DNA of 64,000 nucleotides from Deltaproteobacteria bacterium (GTDB lineage: Bacteria > Bdellovibrionota > Bdellovibrionia > Bdellovibrionales > JAMPXM01), in NCBI GenBank assembly GCA_017302795.1, contig JAFLCB010000015.1:1-64000 (forward strand), written 5' to 3'. Both the position numbers and the translations under genes were made by a program. The notes under the pieces were generated by a model that saw only the letters and a list, made by a program, of their open reading frames with translations, was not told the origin of the DNA and searched no databases. Below, one piece after another: positions 56,039-64,000 of this stretch (position 1 is the first letter of the stretch; every line of letters starts with the position of its first letter).

Positions 56039-56758
56039 GTGAAAGTAAAGTTCGTTCCGCAAAATGTCGAATTTGAGATTAAGCCTGGGCAAAGTGTCAT
56101 GCACCTTGCGGAAGATAACGGGATCTACGTGAAGTCTGTCTGCCGGGGAGTCCCGTCATGTGCTGAATGTCGCGTAAAAATCGTCGACGGTGAAAACAAC
56201 GTATTTCCCCCGGCGGGCGAAGAGCTTTCTTTGATCGGTAGTGGTTGGTTTATCGATCGTCGCCGGCTTGCCTGTCAGCTTCAGTGTCTAGGTGATGTCA
56301 CGGTCGATATGACAGAACAGCTCGCGAAACAATCAGGTCTGATCGGTGGAAGAAAGTCGAAAGCTGCAAAAGCGATTGGCGACCGCGTGGAAGATGAAAC
56401 AGTCATTCGCGATTCTTCTGCTAGCCGCGACCGAGGCAGTGAAGATTCTAATGACCGAGATTCAGAAGGTTCGCAAGGGCCGCAGTCACCCCAGACGCAA
56501 AGTTCTGGCGGGCCACGGCCGATTATTTCTAATCCAACGGGTGGTGCAGGTGGCTCTCGGCCACAACCGCAATCAGTTGGCTCGCGGCCCCAGCCGCAAC
56601 CTGGTAACTCGCGGCCCCAGCCGCAGGGCCCACAGCCAAACAGCGATGGTCTGCGGCCACAGCCGCAATCTGGTAACTCGCGGCCCCAGCCGCAGGGCCC
56701 ACAGCCAAATGGCGATGGGCCGCGACCGCAAGGCGGCGGTGGGCGACGCCGTCGTTAG
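56039..56758 (+). CDS. 2Fe-2S ferredoxin with repetitive disordered tail
   Basis: Residues 1-95 form a plant/adrenodoxin-type [2Fe-2S] ferredoxin with four cysteine ligands C35, C41, C44 and C79 (CRGVPSCAEC and RRLACQLQ). From residue 100 it becomes an acidic and then proline-, glutamine- and arginine-rich tail with repeats such as SRPQPQGPQPN, ending in GGGRRRR. The GTG start is one base from the tyrS stop. An electron carrier with an RNA- or protein-binding tail is the simplest reading. The tail repeats are encoded by 69-base near-perfect DNA repeats. Confidence 0.88.
   Translation: MKVKFVPQNVEFEIKPGQSVMHLAEDNGIYVKSVCRGVPSCAECRVKIVDGENNVFPPAGEELSLIGSGWFIDRRRLACQLQCLGDVTVDMTEQLAKQSGLIGGRKSKAAKAIGDRVEDETVIRDSSASRDRGSEDSNDRDSEGSQGPQSPQTQSSGGPRPIISNPTGGAGGSRPQPQSVGSRPQPQPGNSRPQPQGPQPNSDGLRPQPQSGNSRPQPQGPQPNGDGPRPQGGGGRRRR
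56597..56745 (+). repeat. 69-base tandem repeat in the ferredoxin tail
   Basis: CTGGTAACTCGCGGCCCCAG at 56601 recurs at 56670, a period of 69 bases (23 codons), and both copies share most positions up to the GCGATG. Shorter copies of CGCGGCCCCAGCCGCA occur at 56583. Such repeats can change copy number by slippage or recombination. Confidence 0.8.
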
Positions 56759-56773
56759 AAGCGGGGCATTCAA

Positions 56774-57451
56774 CTACCAATTTTGTTTGTTGTAGGGATC
56801 GTCATCAAGACTACTTGAAGGCTTTCGTTTAGCTTTTTCTTTCACCAAGATCTCTGGAAGTGTTCCAGTTAATTCATAGTTTTTCAAAATCTTAGCGCGA
56901 AGCTCGGCCGGGATATTCATAGCCATGATACGGTCGATATCGCTGTGATCTTGGACCGAAGGGTCGTTGATTACGGCGATCACGTCGCGACCGTCTTGAG
57001 TTTGCGATACTTCAACGATTTGGCCTTGAAGGGATTCGACTTTTTGACTTTCAACCACTCCTTTTACATTCTCCGGCGAAGCTGTCTCCAAGTCGGTTTG
57101 CCGTTCAAGAATAGCAGCGCTGTTGTGTTTTACTGCGATATAAGTTTCTGTTTCTTTCACTGGTTGGGTCGGTCGCGCGGCAATGCCAGGGTGATTCATG
57201 GTCAATGATTCTGACGTCGTCAGTGATTTCAAAAGACCCATGGCTCCCATTGGTGCAAGTTCCGATTGGCGCTTCACTTCCGCTGGCGGCATGCCTGGTT
57301 TAAGTGATTTGATCTTGAGGGCTTCGACAGCGCTTGAGAGACCTCCAAATCCACCATTTCCTTTAGTGACTTCCTCGAGGGCAAATGCTGATAGTACGAG
57401 TCCAACGATGGCCAGCACAAAAAACATTCCGATTTTTTTGATTTGTCGCAT
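56774..57451 (-). CDS. Exported hypothetical protein
   Basis: A 225-residue protein with a signal or anchor helix (IGMFFVLAIVGLVLSAFAL). ATG 57451 has GAGGG six bases upstream; a start at 57463 is in frame but has no ribosome site. The mature region is helical with no recognisable domain, then DRIMAMNIPAELRAKILKNY and a basic-acidic tail (KRKPSSSLDDDPYNKQNW). It is convergent with the ferredoxin gene and divergent from gpmA. Function unknown. Confidence 0.8.
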   Translation of the reverse strand: MRQIKKIGMFFVLAIVGLVLSAFALEEVTKGNGGFGGLSSAVEALKIKSLKPGMPPAEVKRQSELAPMGAMGLLKSLTTSESLTMNHPGIAARPTQPVKETETYIAVKHNSAAILERQTDLETASPENVKGVVESQKVESLQGQIVEVSQTQDGRDVIAVINDPSVQDHSDIDRIMAMNIPAELRAKILKNYELTGTLPEILVKEKAKRKPSSSLDDDPYNKQNW

Positions 57452-57597
57452 GAATGCCCTCATGTTTACTGTGACAGTGGAGCTGCCAACGAGATTGCCA
57501 AATAATGCCTACATTCCCTTATCGGAAGAATTCTTTGGAATTTCTGAGTCATTATGAGACGGATGCGATTTTTTTAGAGCGCTTGAAGGAGTTTTAA

Positions 57598-58371
57598 ATG
57601 ACAGATGCTAGTGGTCGCCAAATCAAACTTGTGCTTCTTCGTCACGGCGAAAGTACTTGGAATCACGAAAACAGGTTTACGGGCTGGAAAGACGTTGGCC
57701 TATCAGAGACCGGAAAGAAAGAAGCCCTACGAGCGGGTCGAGTCCTTCGAGAGTCGGGGCTGGAATTTGATCGGGCTTTCACATCGGTTTTGAAGCGCGC
57801 GATCTTGACCTTAGAAACTGTCTTGCAGGAACTCGATTCTTCTTGGATTCCGGTTGAAAAAACCTGGCGCCTTAACGAGCGGCACTATGGCGCACTGACG
57901 GGCCTCAATAAGGCCGAAACCGCTGCGAAGCATGGCGAAGATCAGGTAAAAATTTGGCGCCGCAGTTATTCGACGCCTCCTCCGGCGATGGAAAAGAATT
58001 CGCCGGATCACCCTTCGCATGACCGAAAGTATAACGCGGTCCCCAGAGAGCAGCTTCCTGATTGCGAAGCCCTTAGCCACACCGTCGCGCGCGTACTTCC
58101 TTATTGGAGCGAACAGATCGCGCAATCATTAAAACAGGGTGAGCGAGTATTGATCTCGGCTCATGGAAATTCGATACGTGCTTTATTGAAGCATCTTGAA
58201 GGAATATCCGAAGAAGCTATTCTAGACCTCAATATACCAACTGCCGTTCCACTTGAGCTTACGCTAGATGGAAACTTGAAGTTCATTTCGAAACGCTATC
58301 TCGGAAATGCAGAAGAAATTGCGAATGCAGTACATGCCGTCGCCAATCAAGGGAAAGCGGGTAAGGTCTGA
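57598..58371 (+). CDS. gpmA: 2,3-bisphosphoglycerate-dependent phosphoglycerate mutase
   Basis: The 257-residue enzyme interconverts 3- and 2-phosphoglycerate. The catalytic RHGESTWN (H16) stands near the start, followed by [38 protein letters not shown] and a second catalytic His in [15 protein letters not shown]. This is the dPGM form. AAGGAG lies six bases before the ATG. The stop overlaps the hemB start (TGATG). GpmA and HemB share no pathway, so the pairing is probably only a matter of transcription. Confidence 0.96.
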   Translation: MTDASGRQIKLVLLRHGESTWNHENRFTGWKDVGLSETGKKEALRAGRVLRESGLEFDRAFTSVLKRAILTLETVLQELDSSWIPVEKTWRLNERHYGALTGLNKAETAAKHGEDQVKIWRRSYSTPPPAMEKNSPDHPSHDRKYNAVPREQLPDCEALSHTVARVLPYWSEQIAQSLKQGERVLISAHGNSIRALLKHLEGISEEAILDLNIPTAVPLELTLDGNLKFISKRYLGNAEEIANAVHAVANQGKAGKV

Positions 58372-59351
58372 TGTCACTCAATACGTCTCGACCACGACGA
58401 AACCGCAGCTCGGAATCTGTTCGATCGCTGGTTCGTGAAACTGTTTTAAGCCCAAGTAATTTCATACTTCCACTTTTTGTTTGCGAGGGAAAAGGGATTA
58501 CAGATCCAATCGTTTCAATGCCGAACCAGGCACGTTTCTCGATCGATCGCCTCATAAAAAAGGCGAAAGAAGCGGCTGAACTAGGTATACCGGCAGTTGC
58601 GCTATTCCCGAAAATTTCCGATAGCCACAAGGATCGGTTGGCGAAGGAGTCGGCCAATCGCGACGGGCTTATTCCGCGCGCGGTTCGTGAATTAAAGTCA
58701 GCGCTTCCACAGTTGACGGTCATCACGGATGTCGCAATGGATCCGTACTCGACCGACGGTCACGATGGACTTGTTAAAAACGGTAAAATTTTGAACGACG
58801 AAACGCTTCCGATTTTAGCAGAAATGGCACTTTGCCAAGCGGAAGCAGGCGCCGATTGGATTGCACCAAGTGACATGATGGATGGCCGCGTGGGCTACAT
58901 CCGTCGCGCGCTTGATAAAAACGGTTTTTCTGATCGAAGTATTTTGGCCTACACCGCAAAATACGCATCAGCATTTTACGGCCCTTTCCGGGACGCCTTG
59001 GATTCAGCGCCAAAATCAGGTGATAAAAAAACCTATCAGATGGATCCCGCGAATCGCCGGGAGGCACTTCGCGAAGCTCTTCTTGATGCGAAAGAGGGGG
59101 CCGATGTTCTGATGGTGAAGCCAGCCTTGGCCTATTTGGATGTAATCTCAGAACTCCGACGTCAAACGACGCTTCCGGTTGCGGCCTATCAGGTCAGCGG
59201 CGAGTACGCGATGATTCTAGGGGCGGGCGAGCGGGGATGGTTGGACGAAGAGGCGGCAATGATGGAGGCGCTGATCGGAATTAAGCGGGCAGGCGCCTCG
59301 ATGATCCTATCGTACTACGCCACTAAGGCATGCCAGATTCTTCAACGTTAA
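58371..59351 (+). CDS. hemB: Porphobilinogen synthase (HemB)
   Basis: The 326-residue enzyme condenses two 5-aminolevulinate molecules in tetrapyrrole synthesis. Both Schiff-base lysines are visible: K197 in LAYTAKYASAFYG and K250 in VLMVKPALAYLD. At the metal site it has DVAMDPYSTDGHDG (D120, D124, D132) in place of the three cysteines of zinc enzymes, so it is of the zinc-independent, magnesium-type class. The start overlaps the gpmA stop. The 253 bases after its stop carry no gene. Confidence 0.96.
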   Translation: MSLNTSRPRRNRSSESVRSLVRETVLSPSNFILPLFVCEGKGITDPIVSMPNQARFSIDRLIKKAKEAAELGIPAVALFPKISDSHKDRLAKESANRDGLIPRAVRELKSALPQLTVITDVAMDPYSTDGHDGLVKNGKILNDETLPILAEMALCQAEAGADWIAPSDMMDGRVGYIRRALDKNGFSDRSILAYTAKYASAFYGPFRDALDSAPKSGDKKTYQMDPANRREALREALLDAKEGADVLMVKPALAYLDVISELRRQTTLPVAAYQVSGEYAMILGAGERGWLDEEAAMMEALIGIKRAGASMILSYYATKACQILQR

Positions 59352-59604
59352 CAATGAATTAAGACTGGTTCCAAGATGGGTGAAACAGCGCCCATGGGCC
59401 GGCTAAAATTACATGCAACGCGTTATTTTACAAGGTCTTCGGGTGCCCCTGTCAGAGCGGCAGTCAGGTGCTTTTCACCCACGATATTGAATAGATGGCT
59501 GTAAATCGGGCACATATAAGAAGAATTTTGTCGTCAATTACAAAGGTGGCTACATCTGTGCTATAAGCACTCGTTCGACCACTTCGATTCAAGGAGAGCT
59601 ACCT

Positions 59605-60291
59605 TTGAGCATCCACACCACTACTGACGTACAGTCTGATATTCAGCCAGACATTCATGCAACACCGGCCGTTCGCGGAAACGACGACCTTGGGTCTGAT
59701 TTGAAATCAAAAGACCTGGAAAACTCACGTTTGGATGCTGCCGACCTCGATTCGGTCGATCTTGATTCTGACGATGAAGACGAAATGGGTAGCACTGGAG
59801 GCGCACGCGCTGCTTGGAGCGACGTTGACTCAGATCCGGCAGCTGACCTTCAAGACATGTTGAAAGCGCAGATGCTTGATAAAGCTCAAGACGGTAAGCG
59901 CCTTCTTGGTGATGAATCCGAAGAAGACGACCTCGATCTCGATATGATCGATGATATTTTGGCTTTGCCAGAAGATCAGTTCCCGCGCTTCACATTGGCG
60001 AAAAACAAGGCCCGCTTCTTACGAATGGTGTCTTGGTATAAGAACAAAAAAGAATGGCTCGAAGTTGCTCCGCTTTCAGGCGTGAGCAAACTATTCAAAC
60101 AACAAACCAAAGAATTGGTTGGTATTCGCGCTTCGAAACTTGATTACGAAATGGAACTTGAAACGGGAACACTGACACCGTCGCAACGTTCTTATCGTCG
60201 TGACGAATTGAAGATGTGCAAAGTCCACGAAAAGATGGCTGTAAATTTGATCGCTCGTATGCAAGTCAAAATTAAATCAGGTCGTCGCTAG
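59605..60291 (+). CDS. Acidic cytoplasmic hypothetical protein
   Basis: The 228-residue protein starts at TTG, with AAGGAG seven bases upstream. The first ~115 residues are highly acidic, with D/S-rich runs (DAADLDSVDLDSDDEDEM, DESEEDDLDLDMIDDILAL), and look disordered. The last ~110 residues are basic and helical (KARFLRMVSWYKNKKEWLEV, GVSKLFKQQTKELVGIRASK). No signal peptide is present. I do not recognise a family. A strong terminator follows. The charge split suggests a regulated nucleic-acid- or protein-binding domain, which is inference. Confidence 0.8.
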   Translation: MSIHTTTDVQSDIQPDIHATPAVRGNDDLGSDLKSKDLENSRLDAADLDSVDLDSDDEDEMGSTGGARAAWSDVDSDPAADLQDMLKAQMLDKAQDGKRLLGDESEEDDLDLDMIDDILALPEDQFPRFTLAKNKARFLRMVSWYKNKKEWLEVAPLSGVSKLFKQQTKELVGIRASKLDYEMELETGTLTPSQRSYRRDELKMCKVHEKMAVNLIARMQVKIKSGRR

Positions 60292-60298
60292 ACCCAAT

Positions 60299-60335
60299 AA
60301 GAAGGCGGCTTTGCTAAGGTCGCCTTCTTCTTTTC
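60299..60335 (+). terminator. Intrinsic terminator
   Basis: GAAGGCGGC at 60301-60309 pairs with GTCGCCTTC (60319-60327) around TTTGCTAAG, followed by TTCTTTT. It ends the acidic-protein gene, eight bases past its stop. Confidence 0.88.
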
Positions 60336-60394
60336 CGCATAGACATAGGAATAGTCCTAGGAATAGACCTAGACAATAGGCCGCTTACGATTCG

Positions 60395-62179
60395 GTGCTA
60401 AATGTCCGAAAAGTAACGGTGGTCCATCTCCCGCGCTCGGCATTTTGTTTTGAACGTTTATCGAATTTGAAATCTCAAGTTTCGTCGGCACGCATATTCT
60501 TCGCGTTTATCATGGGCCTATCCCTTTCCGCTTCGTCTTTGGGTCGTGCTTCAGAATGTCCATTAGAATATGACAATCTCTTTAGTGGCGCCAAAGCCTC
60601 CACTCGAGATCGCCTTGTAACCGCCTATTTGAATTCAAAGTTTTCTTCGCCTCAGCAAAACTTAAGGTGGATGTCGCTCGCAGAGCGATCAGGTCCTAGC
60701 GACCGAGTCCTATTTGGCGATATCGAGTTCTCGGTGCTTCAAAAAATAAACAATCTGACCAATGATAAAAATCTCGCAACCAGCATTACCAACAAGCACA
60801 AAGAACTGACTTTTGCTGCGTTGGCTGCGCTTCAGAAAAGGTATTCGAAGGACCTGACGGTCGAGATTTATTCCGACTTTAAATCCGCCCGCTTCGCGTT
60901 TGTTAAAAATAAAAACAACAAGAAATCGACGTCGAAGCTAATGAGTATGGCTCGAAAAGATCTTAGTAAAATATTTGATCAAGTGAACGATGAATTTGTG
61001 ACCTTTTTGAATGCACGGGGTCTTAACGTGGACCAGGCCGCTGAAAGTTGGTTTCGGGGAGGGGTCGGCCCCACTGCGGACGAAGCTAATTTTGCGGCGC
61101 GTGCTTCGCGCGACTTAGGTGGCCCAAACATCCTCCGCGACATAGATGAAGGCGGGATCCAAGCGAATCTCAACGCCTACCGTTTGTGGGCGGAGTCGAT
61201 GCGCACCGATGTTTTGTCGCCCGATCCTGCAATGGCTTCTTTGATTGAGGACGGGTTCGTGAAGGATGAAGTATTGGACATCTTAAAAAAAACACCAGTA
61301 GCGAAAGAAGCGATTAAGCGAATCAAAGCTAAGTACGGTGCCGATCTAAGTGAACAGCAAATTGAGCGCCTTTCCATTTATAACGAAATCATCGATAAGT
61401 TTAGTCCAGGTATTCACGTGGCCGAACGGCAAATAGCTTCGTTAGAGGCAGCTGATTTCGGCGGTCTTTCTGCAGACTTTTCGGGTCTCGGCGCAAAAAA
61501 CCGAGGCGCGACGGCAAGGGCCATTGCGGAAGGAAAAACTCTGCGTGAGGCGATCGCTATCGCACGCAGAAACGAGCAAGAGGTAACTGCCAGGTTCAAA
61601 GAATCGACGGCTGCATTTAGCGAAATCATCAATCGGTACGTCGCAAAAAGTACATCGTCAGGCGACGATTTTGTGGGAATCGCAGGTGCATCGTTCTCTG
61701 AACAGACAAAGAAGAAATTGATATCTGAGGTTGCGACGCTTCCGGTGCCCTCGGCTCAGCGTCTTTCGTTTATTTCTGCTGGTGTAAATCCAACTCAAAG
61801 AAACTTAATTGCAGCGCACGGCGAGGCCATTGAAAAAGTACTCAGGATGGAACTTGAGGGTGTCGTTTCGCAGGAAAAGATGAAGGAATTAGTGTTTGGG
61901 ATCGACATGAAGTCAGTGAGTGCCGGAGCAGGAGAGGTTTCACTCTTGATCGGAGAGGGAAAAAATCGAGTCTTTCAAGGGCAGATCGAGCGTCGATACA
62001 ATCCGCATTCGAAAATGCGGTCAGACATTTTAACCAAAAGCCCGACACCGACAAAAGTTTGGCAAAATCTTACGTTCCTAGGTAATCCCAGACCGAAGAT
62101 CGGCCAGTGCAGTATCCAGTGCTTTATTTTGAAAGTAATTGGCCGAAGTGGGCCATGCTTGATTTCACGTGGGTCATGA
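60395..62179 (+). CDS. Large secreted hypothetical protein
   Basis: The frame encodes up to 594 residues. A hydrophobic stretch ending in MGLSLSASSLGRASECP is preceded by about 35 basic and mixed residues, so the real start may lie downstream (for example TTG 60467), giving a normal signal peptide. The mature part is helical and charged with no domain I recognise. The last 30 residues (KIGQCSIQCFILKVIGRSGP) run over the 3' end of the convergent gene, and their composition differs from the rest, so the original stop may have been lost. Confidence 0.75.
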   Translation: MLNVRKVTVVHLPRSAFCFERLSNLKSQVSSARIFFAFIMGLSLSASSLGRASECPLEYDNLFSGAKASTRDRLVTAYLNSKFSSPQQNLRWMSLAERSGPSDRVLFGDIEFSVLQKINNLTNDKNLATSITNKHKELTFAALAALQKRYSKDLTVEIYSDFKSARFAFVKNKNNKKSTSKLMSMARKDLSKIFDQVNDEFVTFLNARGLNVDQAAESWFRGGVGPTADEANFAARASRDLGGPNILRDIDEGGIQANLNAYRLWAESMRTDVLSPDPAMASLIEDGFVKDEVLDILKKTPVAKEAIKRIKAKYGADLSEQQIERLSIYNEIIDKFSPGIHVAERQIASLEAADFGGLSADFSGLGAKNRGATARAIAEGKTLREAIAIARRNEQEVTARFKESTAAFSEIINRYVAKSTSSGDDFVGIAGASFSEQTKKKLISEVATLPVPSAQRLSFISAGVNPTQRNLIAAHGEAIEKVLRMELEGVVSQEKMKELVFGIDMKSVSAGAGEVSLLIGEGKNRVFQGQIERRYNPHSKMRSDILTKSPTPTKVWQNLTFLGNPRPKIGQCSIQCFILKVIGRSGPCLISRGS

Positions 62180-62879
62180 CTGCTTCGCCCATTCGATCGA
62201 GGTTGTTTTCATAATTAACTTCGATCAATGGTATTTGGCTTATCATTCGGTGTGCATTGAAGTCATCTCCTGTGCGGTCGACCGCTTTGTGACCGATGAA
62301 GACTTTTTCACCTAAGAAAACTAGCTGATGATGAATCTCAAGCCGGTCCATGCGCTTTTGTGCTCGAAGATTTCTTAGCTGGTTAGGAATATTCGCCTCG
62401 GGATTCTGCTTCACTTCCTCTGCGAATTTCCCAACAGTCAGACGCACTAGGATCGAAACGTTGAAAAGCAGTTTCCACACCTCAGGTTTTTCATTGAGAA
62501 ATTTCTCGGTCGGCGAGTTGGCCGATTGCTTTAGGCGATCTAGCGCCTGAGTGATTTCTTGTGTAGCGAGGTCCCATTTTTCTAAGGACACTTGTGCGTA
62601 CTGAGGACGATGGCTGGCCTCCAAATTAGCTGAATGATCAAGACAAGCATCTGGTGCTAAGTCCGCACAGGCGTGCCTGGCGTACACGATTGAAAGGGTG
62701 TGCGAAACGATCGTCGCACCTAGGCGCTCGCGCGCTTCTTCGGACATCTGAAACCGCGGGCGGACCGCGCCACCGTTGAGCGGTTTGTTAAGATAAAATC
62801 CTTGGGCCGAAGCGAACGGCGTCATTGCAGTTATCGCGAATAATAGTAGAGAGGCGAATGAGGCCACTAACAGTCGCAT
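62124..62879 (-). CDS. Secreted hypothetical protein
   Basis: The 251-residue protein has a signal peptide (RLLVASFASLLLFAITAMTP, cleavage near ASAQG). ATG 62879 is chosen; an in-frame ATG at 62906 adds nine residues. Two cysteines are close together (RHACADLAPDACLDH) and may form a disulfide. The rest is helical (LDRLKQSANSPTEKFLNEK, RNLRAQKRMDRLEIHHQLVF). I do not recognise the family. Its 3' end overlaps the convergent secreted-protein gene by 56 bases. Confidence 0.82.
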   Translation of the reverse strand: MRLLVASFASLLLFAITAMTPFASAQGFYLNKPLNGGAVRPRFQMSEEARERLGATIVSHTLSIVYARHACADLAPDACLDHSANLEASHRPQYAQVSLEKWDLATQEITQALDRLKQSANSPTEKFLNEKPEVWKLLFNVSILVRLTVGKFAEEVKQNPEANIPNQLRNLRAQKRMDRLEIHHQLVFLGEKVFIGHKAVDRTGDDFNAHRMISQIPLIEVNYENNLDRMGEAVMTHVKSSMAHFGQLLSK

Positions 62880-62906
62880 GTGTGGGAACCTATTCAATGC
62901 AATCAT

Positions 62907-63227
62907 ATTGAGCTAGGGAGCAAGGCCGGCGCCAAGAAACACGGGGCCAGAGAGAAGCAATTGACTGATTCTGTATTCGATTTGGGCGAACGTCTTGTTT
63001 CGAGACAAGATCCCGGACTGTATTGAAAGTAGACAGTCGAAGCGAAACGCCCAACGAGATTCAACACTTGGCTGGCTGTCTCAAAGAGAGGAAATTTTTT
63101 CCTCTTTTCGGCTCAGTTTCTCAGATCGAAGCGCCGATAGGTATATTGTGAGGCGATTTTCGCCTCTGTAAGAGACGGATCGCGGCACAGAAAAAAGCCG
63201 CGGAACAGGAAACCGGAGGGTCTTTAA
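62907..63227 (+). promoter_or_regulatory. Structured leader with three stem-loops before the Fis-type gene
   Basis: Three perfect or near-perfect hairpins lie in a row: AGAGGAAA/TTTCCTCT (about 63084-63108), GAGGCGA TTT TCGCCTC (63150-63166) and CGCGGC/GCCGCG (63181-63202), followed by GGAGGG and the ATG at 63228. This looks like a structured 5' untranslated region. The first 150 bases show no clear promoter. No known riboswitch fits. Confidence 0.55.
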
Positions 63228-63650
63228 ATGGTACGTTCGTCGTTTATCGTCGTTTCAGACGATCAGCTTCTGATTCAAAAAGCTCACCAATTTGGAATGG
63301 TGAACAATGTGACTGTAAAGGTCATGACGCCAGGAGAGTGGGAAGCGTCACAAAAAACTTCGGGAGAAGTGCCAAGTCTTGTTCCCGGAACTGGACAGAC
63401 AGAGTCGTCGGGTATGGCGAAGGTTCTTCCATTTCCTGGTACACCAGGTTTCACATCGTCGGACGCACGCCGGAGTGTTTCGACCATCGATCAACTTGAG
63501 AGCGTTGCAATTGAAAGTGCGATCACAGCTTTCAAAGGCAATCTCACCGAGGCTGCAAAAGCCCTTGGTATTGGTCGCGCGACTTTGTATCGAAAGGTGA
63601 AGGCTTATAACCTTGACCCTTCAATGGCTCGTAAGAAAAAGGCCGCTTAA
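63228..63650 (+). CDS. Fis-type helix-turn-helix DNA-binding protein
   Basis: The 140-residue protein ends with a Fis/NtrC-type HTH: ESVAIESAITAFKGNLTEAAKALG, then IGRATLYRKVKAY, the recognition helix. This domain usually sits at the C terminus of sigma-54 activators, but here there is no AAA+ domain; the first ~50 residues (FIVVSDDQLLIQKAHQFGM) resemble a shortened receiver-like fold, followed by a linker. So it is a stand-alone DNA-binding regulator. GGAGGG lies about seven bases before the ATG. Confidence 0.88.
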   Translation: MVRSSFIVVSDDQLLIQKAHQFGMVNNVTVKVMTPGEWEASQKTSGEVPSLVPGTGQTESSGMAKVLPFPGTPGFTSSDARRSVSTIDQLESVAIESAITAFKGNLTEAAKALGIGRATLYRKVKAYNLDPSMARKKKAA

Positions 63651-63688
63651 AGAATTCCTGTTCTGAGGTCGGCTTATGAGGTTCAAAA

Positions 63689-64000
63689 GTGAAACTTAAA
63701 GCCGCGCTGAAAGTGACGACACTCGAAAGAGTTTCGTCACTTTTGTTTTTTCTGGGCCTACTGGCGGTCATGTCGGTGACATTCGGACTTTCGTTTTCGT
63801 TGATCGAGTATGCGGGTTTAAGAAAAGCCCATCGCGATGTCTGCCTCAGGCTTCGCACAGACTATGTGAAAAAAAATGATCCGCGAGTTCGGGACTTTGT
63901 AAAAACCTGCCTCGATGAAGCAGAAAAAGATGTAGCACGTGCGCTGTCAGATCGCTTTGCTTACGATCCAAGACGAGCTCTTATTGAAATTTTAAACCAA
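63689..64000 (+). CDS. Membrane protein, 5' part only (cut by window end)
   Basis: The frame opens at GTG 63689, with GAGG seven bases upstream, and stays open for 104 codons to the window end. It has a hydrophobic segment (about 17-40: LLFFLGLLAVMSVTFGLSFS) followed by a charged helical region with two cysteines (HRDVCLRLRTDYVKKND, FVKTCLDEAEKD). The N terminus of a membrane sensor or anchored enzyme is possible, but nothing more can be said. A terminator-like hairpin overlaps its first codons, so the true start might be further in. Confidence 0.65.
   Translation, partial: MKLKAALKVTTLERVSSLLFFLGLLAVMSVTFGLSFSLIEYAGLRKAHRDVCLRLRTDYVKKNDPRVRDFVKTCLDEAEKDVARALSDRFAYDPRRALIEILNQ
63710..63751 (+). 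terminator. Strong intrinsic terminator of the Fis-type gene
   Basis: AAAGTGACGA pairs with TCGTCACTTT across a C/T mismatch and an inner ACTC-GAAA-GAGT hairpin, followed by TTTTGTTTTTT. It is 60 bases past the Fis-type stop and overlaps the first 21 codons of the next frame, so most transcripts probably stop here. Confidence 0.8.

Overview
The window reads as chromosomal DNA of a predatory-type bacterium of the Bdellovibrionota (Bdellovibrio and relatives). This rests on gene content, not on a search. The clues are near-balanced GC, an Agl/Glt gliding-motility gene cluster of the Myxococcus/Bdellovibrio kind, an orphan c-di-GMP-I (GEMM-I) riboswitch RNA with its own terminator like the merRNA described in Bdellovibrio, a MoxR-Bat operon, SpoVG, a dimeric glycyl-tRNA synthetase and many secreted proteins I cannot assign. 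I see no insertion sequence, prophage, CRISPR array or rRNA operon.

Layout. 0-8.6 kb: tRNA-Gln, spoVG, a PAS histidine kinase, tldD-pmbA, and a minus-strand run with a dead M48-like membrane protein, a DUF1844 protein, a Do-type periplasmic protease and a small membrane protein. 8.7-16.2 kb: a tightly coupled operon moxR, DUF58, single-TM protein, BatA, BatB-BatC fusion, BatD. 16.1-20.3 kb: a GT2 glycosyltransferase and two polytopic GT-C-like proteins. 20.3-24.3 kb: two lytic transglycosylases. 24.3-29 kb: Dps, secreted proteins, the orphan riboswitch RNA, an Mrp-type ATPase without CxxC, and a membrane J-like protein without HPD. 29-35 kb: glycyl-tRNA synthetase, pyruvate phosphate dikinase, a broken fatty-acid hydroxylase and a secreted protein.

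35.5-46.5 kb: the motility cluster in two transcription units. The first (TolQ-like, two TolR-like, large TPR protein, small protein, AgmX/PglI-type TonB-like protein) follows a textbook sigma-54 site (TGGCAC-N5-TTGC) and ends at a strong terminator. The second (lipoprotein, outer-membrane barrel-like protein, TPR-like protein, VWA lipoprotein) follows a weaker sigma-28-like match. Together they could form an inner-membrane proton-driven motor, periplasmic connectors and outer-membrane parts.

46.8-59.4 kb: a dense plus-strand run of core genes (smc, ftsY, a long zapA, 5-formyl-THF cyclo-ligase, rny, tyrS, a ferredoxin with a repetitive tail, gpmA, hemB), with one minus-strand secreted protein. 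59.6-64 kb: an acidic protein, two convergent secreted proteins, a Fis-type DNA-binding protein with a leader of three stem-loops, and a membrane protein cut off by the window end.

Most notable: the riboswitch RNA, the sigma-54-controlled gliding cluster with a VWA lipoprotein, and several family members that have lost their defining residues (M48-like, J-like, Mrp-like).
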